Shown: one piece after another, positions 12,648 to 18,646 of the stretch
Numbering within the stretch: position 1 is the stretch's first letter
How the letters are laid out: each line of letters starts with the position of its first letter
NCBI GenBank assembly: GCA_016872875.1
Contig: VGYW01000137.1
Span: forward strand, 1-18,646
Source of the DNA: Planctomycetota bacterium
GTDB taxonomy: Bacteria; Planctomycetota; PUPC01; DSUN01
Length of the DNA: 18,646 nt
Direction of reading: 5' to 3'
Notes under the pieces: generated by a model
The model's database searches: none
Seen by the model: only the letters and a program-made list of their open reading frames with translations
Told to the model about the DNA's origin: nothing
Position numbers and translations under genes: made by a program

Positions 12648-14336
12648 TCAGGGGTTCTCCAGGAGGATGATGTGGGCGTCGAAGGCGCCTATGAAATCCC
12701 TTTGGATGGCGTTGACGGCGGGCGAGGGCGTGGGCTTGGGCAGGCCGTCGCTGCCCTTGGAGCGGCTGACGATGATGAGGCCGTTCTTCCAGGTGCCGAG
12801 CGCCGCGTCGGAGCAGCCGGGCAGGTAGGAGGAGAACCTGAGGTTGGAGAGGTCTGGGCGGAAGATGGCGGCGTAGTCGCCGCCATACCTGTCGCCCGTC
12901 ATCGGGTCTTCCCAGAAGGCGCCTGGGGTCTGGATGAGGCCGGTGGCGGCGGCGCCGGCGATGGCGACCGAGCCGTCGTCGAGGACGGCGATCTGGCGGA
13001 TGTTGGCGAAGTTCGGCGCCCCGCGATGGCGGGCGTCGGTGAACCACGACGGCACGTAGGACGCCCACCAAGTGTGGGACTTGGTTTCGCGGGTCTTTGG
13101 GTCAATGCGCATGATGTGGGCAAGGGAGTTAGCGCCCTTCATTCCGGAGGTCTCCATGCCCATTCCGCCACGGCTGGCAGGCTTGCGCCAGTCGGTGGCC
13201 TGGCGGGGGAAGACCGAGTTGCCGCCGTCCGACCACCCGCCGATCAACAGGTCGCCGTCCCTTGCGAAGGCCAGAGCGCGGGCGGAGGAGTCGGAGACCA
13301 GGCGGCAGTCGTCGGCGCCGATCTCGCGGGAGGGGAACTCCCAGAGTCGCCAGACGATTTCATCAGTGGGCGGCGTGTCCCCACGCCGCGTATCGCGGGA
13401 CGGAGACGTCCCGCCCACAATCTTGTAGAAGTAAGGGTTGCGGTAGGGCTCGCGGCCGGTGCTGGAGTTGCGGTCACCGCCGAAGTAGGCCGTGCCGTCG
13501 AGGGGGTCAACGCCCAGCCACTTGGCCTGTCCGGTGCCGCTGCGGGGCGAGAAGAGCGTCAGCTCCTTGCCGTCGGGCGACACGCGGCGGAGGCCCGCGG
13601 CGTCGAAGTAGACCGCCCCCGCGCTGTCCGCGAACAGCGCCTCGGGCGGGTCGTTATTCTTCTCCAGCACCCAGAGCCATCCCACCTTGGCGTCGGAGGC
13701 GAGGCGGGCGACATAGACGTCGGCCAGCGTGGCAGGGTCGGGCGGGGGCTTGGGCTTTCGGCCCCCCTTGGGCGGCTCAGCCGGCGGTTGATATGGGAGC
13801 GTTCGCGCCGACGGCGCGAGCCTGGCGAACGAGGCGAAGCCCGGCTGGCAGCGGCCGGCGATGACGAGCCCCTTGCCGTCGCCCGCGACGATGCCCGCCT
13901 CGATAGTCGCCACGCCCCAGTCGAATCGCACCACCCTGGCGATGCTCTTGAGGCCCGGGGCGAAGAAGGCGATCATCCCCGCCGCGTCGGCGCTCTTGCG
14001 GTTGGGCACGTCGTTGCCCTTGTTGTCCTTCACGACGGCGGGCTGGCCCGCGTGCTTGCCAGAGCCGAGGAGGGTGGGCTTGGGGCTTTCGGGGAATTGC
14101 GGCCCCCAGGCGTTGCCGAAGGCCACGGCCGTGCCGTCGGGCATGGCGCCCGCGGCGACGAACTCCTCGCAGCCCTCGCTGCCGAAGTATGTGGCGGCGA
14201 GCACCTTCATGTGCGGCCCCTGAGCCGCCTTCTTCGAGTAGGCCCCGTGCCGCCCGCCCGACTTGGCTCCGACCGGTTCGGCGGCGAGGCACCAGCAGGA
14301 CAAGGCGACCGACACGCAGAGGACCGGCGCGCGCAT
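12648..14336 (-). CDS. secreted beta-propeller-like protein of unknown function
   Basis: The 562-residue protein has a signal peptide (MRAPVLCVSVALSCWCLA). Repeated strand patterns suggest a propeller: AVAFGNAWG, GLVIAGRCQPG, LWVLEKNND, AVYFDAAGLRRVSPDGK, GTAYFGGDRN, DLLIGGWSDGG, SVAIAGAAATG, GLIIVSRSKG. No catalytic motif is recognisable. A Pro/Lys-rich linker lies at 182-202. Residues 307-324 (VGGTSPSRDTRRGDTPPT) are encoded by a palindromic repeat inserted in frame. The start lies ten bases after the stop of the 1312-residue gene, with AAGGAG overlapping that gene's end; the stop is one base before the next start. It is therefore the middle gene of the operon and likely works with the two propeller/methyltransferase-like proteins in the same compartment. 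Confidence 0.75.
   Translation of the reverse strand: MRAPVLCVSVALSCWCLAAEPVGAKSGGRHGAYSKKAAQGPHMKVLAATYFGSEGCEEFVAAGAMPDGTAVAFGNAWGPQFPESPKPTLLGSGKHAGQPAVVKDNKGNDVPNRKSADAAGMIAFFAPGLKSIARVVRFDWGVATIEAGIVAGDGKGLVIAGRCQPGFASFARLAPSARTLPYQPPAEPPKGGRKPKPPPDPATLADVYVARLASDAKVGWLWVLEKNNDPPEALFADSAGAVYFDAAGLRRVSPDGKELTLFSPRSGTGQAKWLGVDPLDGTAYFGGDRNSSTGREPYRNPYFYKIVGGTSPSRDTRRGDTPPTDEIVWRLWEFPSREIGADDCRLVSDSSARALAFARDGDLLIGGWSDGGNSVFPRQATDWRKPASRGGMGMETSGMKGANSLAHIMRIDPKTRETKSHTWWASYVPSWFTDARHRGAPNFANIRQIAVLDDGSVAIAGAAATGLIQTPGAFWEDPMTGDRYGGDYAAIFRPDLSNLRFSSYLPGCSDAALGTWKNGLIIVSRSKGSDGLPKPTPSPAVNAIQRDFIGAFDAHIILLENP
13365..13418. repeat. palindromic element inserted in frame in the 562-aa gene
   Basis: Outer arms GTGGGC (13366-13371) and GCCCAC (13413-13418) enclose two perfect hairpins, GGCGTG-TCCC-CACGCC (13372-13387) and GGGACG-GAGA-CGTCCC (13398-13413, sharing one base with the outer arm), separated by GCGTATCGC. 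The 54 bases make exactly 18 codons (residues 307-324) that interrupt an otherwise ordinary strand. Confidence 0.7.
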
Positions 14337-14346
14337 GGTTTCCGCT

Positions 14347-17300
14347 TCACTCCTTGATCACTTCAACACCACAAAGAACCGCGGGCTGCGAGTTGGGCGC
14401 GGGCGCCAGGGCAACCTTGAGCGCGTCATTGACCTGGATGCCTTTGAACTCGCGGACCAAGGCTCGGCGAGTGCCCCCGGCCTCCTTTGCAACGTCCAGG
14501 CCCGCGAGCGCCTCCTTGCCCTGGAGGGCCACGCTGAACACGCGCTGGCCGGGCTTCACTTCGCCCGGCTCCGCGAAGTGGAGGCGGACCGTGTAGGTGG
14601 CCGCCCCGGGAAGAGACACGACAAGCTCGCTGATTCCGACGATGCCTGAAGCAGTGACCCAGGCGAGGCCCTTGTCGCCCGCCTTCACACTGGCGGGGTG
14701 GAGGCTGAAAGCGTTGGCCTCGGAGGGAGAAAGGACGGTCAGGGCGCTTGGAGTGCGGGCTTTGGCCCGTATCTTCACCTCCGCGGGCGTTGGGACCACC
14801 CTCAGCCACGGCGTGCCGTCGGGGGCCACGTGGTCGCCTGGCGCGCCGAGGTTGAGGCCCAGCCGCTTCACCGGCTTGCCTGCGGCGAGGATGACTTGTT
14901 CCGCCGGCTGCCCCGTGCGGCCGCCCAGACGAGTCCAGTTGGCGTTCTCGGGGCGATGGATGAGCACGTAGGCGCTGCGAAGCTCGTCCGAGGGGTAGTT
15001 CGCCGCGTAGTTGAAGACGCTGAGCACGCCATTCGCGGGGACGATGCTGGGGGTGCAGCCGGAGCGCATGCCGGGCAGGGGCACCACGTGGTTGTAGCGG
15101 AGGTCCTGGTAACAGACGCGATGGGTGGCCAGGTAGTCGCTGCCGATGAGGAAGTTGCAGCCGCCGTGGGAGACCTGCCAGTCCGTCGGCTCGCCCGTGA
15201 GGATGGAGAGGGCCTTGGCAGGCTTGCCCGTGGCGTAGTCGAAGGCCAGGCCGCGGCGGGTCACGATGCCCAGGGGGTGCAGCATCAGCGGCTCGGCGTA
15301 CGGGCCGCCGTCCTCGGCCTGCCACACCAGCTTGCCGTCCTTGCCCTGGTACGCGGCAAGCACGCTTGGGGGCGTCTTGCCTTTCGGCGCCTCGATGGCC
15401 TTCCAGTCGCTATCTTTCCAGGTCGCTCGCTCGCGGCAGGGGACGATGAGGAGGTCCTTCTCGGCGGAGTAGGCGGGCTCGTTGAAACAGAGTTCGAGCG
15501 AGTGCTTCCACAGTTCATTGCCCGACTTGAGGTCGAGGGCGTAGAGCATCGGCTGGGGCCAGGCGGTGCGCCAGTTGTTTACCTTGTAGGCGGCGATGAC
15601 CTCGGGGATGGCGAGGTCGAGTGCGAAGACCTTTCCGCCGCCGACCGCCATGCCCCAGTTGAGCCAACTGGTCTCGGCCTTGCGTTTCCAGAGCAGGTCG
15701 CCCGTCTTGCGGTTGGCCGCGAAGAGCCACTTCATCGGCATCCGCTGCTTGTTCTTCTCGTTGCCCTGTCGCCAGGCGTCCCAGGCGGCCCTGATGTCGG
15801 CAGGGTCGAATGCCGTGGCGAGGAGCATGTCGCCCACCACTCGGATGGCCCCCCAGCAGAGCGGCCGCTTGGCCTCGGCATCCTTGAAGGGAATGTCGAA
15901 CGCCTTCTCGGTCTTGCCAGTGTTGATGTCGAGCACGAGGAGCTTTTCGGCTGCGGCCACATAGATGGCGTCGGGCATCGAGACCACGTTGAGCGAGTTG
16001 CCCGAGAGCTTGGCCAGCTCGATTTCGCCGGGCAGCAGCCCCGCGTGGTCGCCCTGCCACACTGGCGAATCGGGCTCGGGGTAGACCGGCTTGCCGCTTG
16101 CATCCTTTAGCATGTCGAGGTAGGCGCCATAGTATTGCACCGTGGGCAGCTTGGCCTCCCACATCAGCCGCCCCGTGTAAACGTCAATGCACGACAGCAG
16201 CCCGTGGCCCTGCATGATATAGCGTCCTTCGACCACCTCGAGGCCTGGCGGGATGAAGGCGGAGTAGGTTCGGTGCCATTCGGCGGCCGGCCCGCCGTAC
16301 CACAGGAGGCCGAGTGGCGGCTTCACCGCCGTGTCGCGCGCCACCAGCGTCGCGCCCACGTCGTGCCGCTCATGCGTCCAGTCGTCCGCGCCGGCCAATG
16401 CACCCTGGCGCACGAGGTTGGTCCGAGCAGAGTTCCCTCCCGCCCAGCCTTGCTCCTTGATGCCCGCGGTCTCGGCTAGAGCCAGGGCCTCCTTGGCGCG
16501 CTCGCGTGCGAAGCAGAAGGACGCGGTGCCGCCGTGTGGTCGCAGAGCCCCGAAGACTCTGTTTGCAAATGGCACGGTGAGCGTGTTTCCCACCGGCCTG
16601 AGGTCCTCGGAAGTGATGACGTGGGCGAAGTGGGGCGGCAGATCATATGCCACCAGATCGCCGACGTGCAATTCGAGGCGAGGCCCGAGCAGGCCAGCTT
16701 CGTCGAAGTGCTTGCGGAGGGCGGCGACCTTGTTTGCATCGGGGTGGACAGCGATGATGCGGAACTGAGACTTCCGATACAACTCCTCGATCATTCGGCC
16801 ATCCTGGATGCCGAGGACCATGCAGAAGCCCTCCTTCGCAGCCACCGACCCCAGGACATTCCGGGCGGCTGTGGTCCCCAGGTTGTCGGCCGGGGCTGGG
16901 GCCTCGTTGGGTAGTTCGTCAATCCTCGGCTCGGCCTTGGCGGGGCCGAAGCAGTAGAGGCGGCCGCTCTCGGCAGTGACAAAGAGGCGGTCGGCCGCGG
17001 CGATGACGTTTGTGACGCGCGAATCGGCCTTCGCGGCCCAGGTGACGCGGGGCTTCGTCTCGTCCGCGATATCAATAGCGACGACCCATTCGCCGCCGCT
17101 GGCGTAGAGACAGTTGCCCGCCTTGATCTCGACGCGGCGCGGATACCAGTCCTTCGGCGGCGGCTCGATGCCGGCAGGGAGCTTCAGTTCCTCGCCAACG
17201 TCGGCCGACCACTTGTAGGCGGGGCGGGCGTTGATGAACCAGGCGCCGCCAACCTGGATGAGGTCCTTCTTCTTCGCCGCGGCCAACTCGGCGGCGGCGG

Positions 17301-18285
17301 GGAGGCGGTAGAAGCGAAGGATGCCATCGTTCACGCCGTAGATGCGGTCGCGGTCAATCACAGGCGTCCAGATCGCGCCCTCGTGCTCGGCGTTCACGTA
17401 GGTGCGATAGGTCGGGTGGACGCGGGGCGCGGAGGCCCCGCCCACAGCGGAGGCCCCGCCCACAGCGTATGCCTTGTTGCCGCTGAAGAGATGGGTGTCG
17501 CCCCAGGCGGCCAGCACGCAGGTGGGGAGGTTCTTGACCTCGTAGAGGTGCGACGCCTTCTGCGGCTCACCGGTCTTGAGGTCGAAGACGTTCGGGTACT
17601 TGCCCGAGGGCATGATGACCTGGCCGCCAATGATCGTGCCGTAGCCCAGGTTCACATGGGAGGGACTTGTCCAGAGGCGTTTGCCCGTCGCGGCGTCAAC
17701 CGCCTGGGCGAGGGTGCCGTCAATCGGCCACACCCCGTTGCCGAAGTAGATGACGCCGTCGTGGAGGGCGGGGGCGATGCTGACGGGCCAGTTGGACGAC
17801 AGGCGCCCGTGGTTGATGATCTTGCGGTCGGCTGGTGCCCCCTCATACTTCCATGTCAGCTTCCCATCGGCCGCGTTGAGGCAGTATAGCGTACCGTCGT
17901 CCGCGCCGAACCAGACCTTGCCGTCCGCCGCGACGGGCGCGAAGCGCACCGGCCCCTCTGCATAGAAGCGCCACTTGATGTCGCCAGTCGCCGCGTCAAT
18001 GGCGACGACGCTGTTCGTCGCGTCGAGGCCAACGAAGACCGTGCCACCAGCCACAACGGGGAAGTGCCCCTCGTCAATGCACATCCGTCTGTCGTAGGCG
18101 AAGGCCGGCTCGCGTGGCGGCAGCGCCCGCACCCACTGGAGGTGAAGCCCCTCGGGCAGTTGGAGAGGCGTCGAGGCGGTCCGCGCCGCGTCGTGGCGGT
18201 GCATCGGCCAGTCCGGGCCCGCCCCGCCCTGGGCCGCACAGCAAGCGAGACAAGCCACCAGAACGGTCCGCACGAGCGATTTCAT
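14347..18285 (-). CDS. large secreted PQQ-type beta-propeller protein with methyltransferase-like and malectin-like domains
   Basis: This 1312-residue protein heads the operon. A signal peptide (MKSLVRTVLVACLACCAAQG) precedes PQQ/BamB-type propeller repeats at about 25-450 (WPMHRHDAARTAST; AIDAATGDIKWRF; LNAADGKLTWKY; VDAATGKRLW). Residues 470-655 are a methyltransferase-like Rossmann domain: FCMVLGIQDGRM, AVHPDANKV with His514 where SAM-binding enzymes usually have an acidic residue, VGDLVAYDLPPHFAHVITSE. LGLLWYGGPAA (659-668) opens the second propeller portion (IDVYTGRLMWEAKLP; NRKTGDLLWKRKAE; LDLKSGNELWKHS). Residues 1142-1312 are malectin-like (NLGAPGDHV, YTVRLHFAEPGE, FKGIQVNDALKVALAP). 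Residues 275-288 come from an 18-bp tandem repeat. It has the same domain order as the 1135-residue protein downstream. A promoter lies about 65 bases upstream; GAGGG before the ATG is a modest ribosome site. Substrate and activity are unknown. Confidence 0.82.
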   Translation of the reverse strand: MKSLVRTVLVACLACCAAQGGAGPDWPMHRHDAARTASTPLQLPEGLHLQWVRALPPREPAFAYDRRMCIDEGHFPVVAGGTVFVGLDATNSVVAIDAATGDIKWRFYAEGPVRFAPVAADGKVWFGADDGTLYCLNAADGKLTWKYEGAPADRKIINHGRLSSNWPVSIAPALHDGVIYFGNGVWPIDGTLAQAVDAATGKRLWTSPSHVNLGYGTIIGGQVIMPSGKYPNVFDLKTGEPQKASHLYEVKNLPTCVLAAWGDTHLFSGNKAYAVGGASAVGGASAPRVHPTYRTYVNAEHEGAIWTPVIDRDRIYGVNDGILRFYRLPAAAELAAAKKKDLIQVGGAWFINARPAYKWSADVGEELKLPAGIEPPPKDWYPRRVEIKAGNCLYASGGEWVVAIDIADETKPRVTWAAKADSRVTNVIAAADRLFVTAESGRLYCFGPAKAEPRIDELPNEAPAPADNLGTTAARNVLGSVAAKEGFCMVLGIQDGRMIEELYRKSQFRIIAVHPDANKVAALRKHFDEAGLLGPRLELHVGDLVAYDLPPHFAHVITSEDLRPVGNTLTVPFANRVFGALRPHGGTASFCFARERAKEALALAETAGIKEQGWAGGNSARTNLVRQGALAGADDWTHERHDVGATLVARDTAVKPPLGLLWYGGPAAEWHRTYSAFIPPGLEVVEGRYIMQGHGLLSCIDVYTGRLMWEAKLPTVQYYGAYLDMLKDASGKPVYPEPDSPVWQGDHAGLLPGEIELAKLSGNSLNVVSMPDAIYVAAAEKLLVLDINTGKTEKAFDIPFKDAEAKRPLCWGAIRVVGDMLLATAFDPADIRAAWDAWRQGNEKNKQRMPMKWLFAANRKTGDLLWKRKAETSWLNWGMAVGGGKVFALDLAIPEVIAAYKVNNWRTAWPQPMLYALDLKSGNELWKHSLELCFNEPAYSAEKDLLIVPCRERATWKDSDWKAIEAPKGKTPPSVLAAYQGKDGKLVWQAEDGGPYAEPLMLHPLGIVTRRGLAFDYATGKPAKALSILTGEPTDWQVSHGGCNFLIGSDYLATHRVCYQDLRYNHVVPLPGMRSGCTPSIVPANGVLSVFNYAANYPSDELRSAYVLIHRPENANWTRLGGRTGQPAEQVILAAGKPVKRLGLNLGAPGDHVAPDGTPWLRVVPTPAEVKIRAKARTPSALTVLSPSEANAFSLHPASVKAGDKGLAWVTASGIVGISELVVSLPGAATYTVRLHFAEPGEVKPGQRVFSVALQGKEALAGLDVAKEAGGTRRALVREFKGIQVNDALKVALAPAPNSQPAVLCGVEVIKE
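17429..17464. repeat. exact tandem 18-bp repeat of a GC-rich palindrome end, in frame
   Basis: GCGGAGGCCCCGCCCACA occurs twice head-to-tail (17429-17446, 17447-17464), encoding VGGASA twice in the large propeller protein. The part GGAGGCCCCGCCCACA also occurs intergenically at 7338-7353. This suggests it derives from the same dispersed repeat family. Confidence 0.65.
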
Positions 18286-18349
18286 CCGAGCTTGCCCTCA
18301 GGTCCCCTTCATCCTGTCGCCATCGAGCCCACCGCCCCCCACCCGCCTC

Positions 18350-18377
18350 AATATACACCCGGCCAGCGGGAAGTCAA
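18350..18377 (-). promoter_or_regulatory. promoter of the three-gene propeller operon
   Basis: On the minus strand TTGACT (18377-18372), a 16-nt spacer, TATATT (18355-18350); each box matches five of six consensus positions. Predicted start near 18343, giving a leader of about 57 nt. Confidence 0.65.
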
Positions 18378-18437
18378 GCGAGGGGGCATGCCCCACAATC
18401 CTGGCGCATGCCTCCGTCCTGAATCGTCGTCGCCGTC

Positions 18438-18489
18438 CTCGTCGTCGGATGACGAAGAGGGAAGAGCCCAGAGGATCGACGACGACGAG
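18438..18489. repeat. GTC/GAC-rich inverted repeat
   Basis: CTCGTCGTCG (18438-18447) is exactly complementary to CGACGACGAG (18480-18489), and a shorter hairpin CTCGTCGTC/GACGAAGAG (one mismatch) sits inside. The frames across it give low-complexity Ser/Asp or Arg/Val runs, so I do not call a gene. The rest of 18378-18646 shows no convincing gene. Confidence 0.4.
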
Positions 18490-18646
18490 CACGAGAAGAT
18501 GCCCGATCGGGCCTCCGCCGGTATCAGAAGTCATACTCCAAGCGCGAGGCGGCAGGGCTGCGGAATCGGGAATTCGTCGCGCTGAGGAAGGCCAGGAGGG
18601 GGTGGGGAACCGGCTGAGAGAAAGGGGGCGTAAGGCGGAATAGCTC

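Noticed and set aside
13800..13831. Hairpin TCGCGCC-GAC-GGCGCGA within the 562-aa gene
   Set aside because: It may be a further repeat, but the flanking arms are short and the encoded residues look native, so it is not distinguishable from chance in such GC-rich DNA.
12672..14357. Plus-strand open frame of about 560 codons
   Set aside because: It is antisense to the 562-aa secreted protein, which has a signal peptide and propeller-like repeats. The antisense frame has neither and no ribosome site.
14698..16110. Plus-strand open frame of 470 codons
   Set aside because: It is antisense to the malectin-like and second-propeller part of the 1312-aa protein, with composition-driven sequence only.
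18379..18585. Acidic Ser/Asp-rich reading frame at the right edge
   Set aside because: The apparent protein is produced by GTC/GAC repeats, continues a frame antisense to the propeller gene, and lacks its own start signals.
1..18646. CRISPR array or phage structural genes
   Set aside because: No regularly spaced repeats, cas genes or virion proteins were seen. The only mobile-element gene is the integrase remnant.

Overview
The window is GC-rich bacterial DNA. Its gene content points to the PVC superphylum, most likely a member of Planctomycetota or a relative known from metagenomes. The clues are a Tat-exported Gfo/Idh/MocA oxidoreductase, secreted glycan-active enzymes (GH10, GH28, sialidase-like), very long secreted PQQ-type beta-propeller proteins with malectin-like C-termini, and selenocysteine use. 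This assignment rests on gene content only. Housekeeping-type promoters (close to TTGACA, 16-18 nt spacer, TATAAT) can be read in front of several genes.

Left third, 1-5.8 kb: a region of broken genes. A regulator-like gene leaves the window at base 1. A minus-strand operon (sialidase-like remnant, sugar-isomerase-type TIM barrel, Gfo/Idh oxidoreductase) has its own promoter. Divergent from it is a GH10 xylanase with the middle of its catalytic domain missing and a frame change. Then come a 16-codon remnant of a short-chain dehydrogenase, about 500 bases without a gene, a secreted protein that loses its C-terminus by fusion to an epoxyqueuosine-reductase-like fragment, and the C-terminal remnant of a tyrosine recombinase. 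Only the TIM-barrel gene looks whole. Either this is a real deletion-decay zone or the assembly is chimeric here.

Middle, 5.8-7.1 kb: a compact selenium locus. A strong promoter precedes a selenocysteine tRNA gene (selC, anticodon TCA, long variable arm). It is followed by selD (selenophosphate synthetase), whose catalytic residue is encoded by an in-frame TGA with a 17-nt hairpin just downstream. Standard gene calling truncates this gene and misses its first 41 codons. SelD makes the selenium donor for selenocysteine and appears to need selenocysteine for its own synthesis.

7.1-7.8 kb is intergenic and holds a post-selD hairpin, a multi-hairpin palindrome and a 135-bp element bounded by 22-bp inverted repeats. 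A clear promoter then drives a secreted GH28-family protein (7.77-9.23 kb).

Right half, 9.2-18.3 kb: one minus-strand operon of three tightly spaced secreted proteins, transcribed from a promoter near 18.36 kb. The first (1312 aa) and third (1135 aa) are paralogues with the order propeller, methyltransferase-like Rossmann domain, propeller, malectin-like domain. Between them is a 562-aa propeller-like protein. Palindromic repeats of the GTGGGCGG/CCGCCCAC type sit in frame inside two of these genes and also in the 7.3-kb intergenic region. The operon converges with the GH28 gene with only ten bases between the stops.
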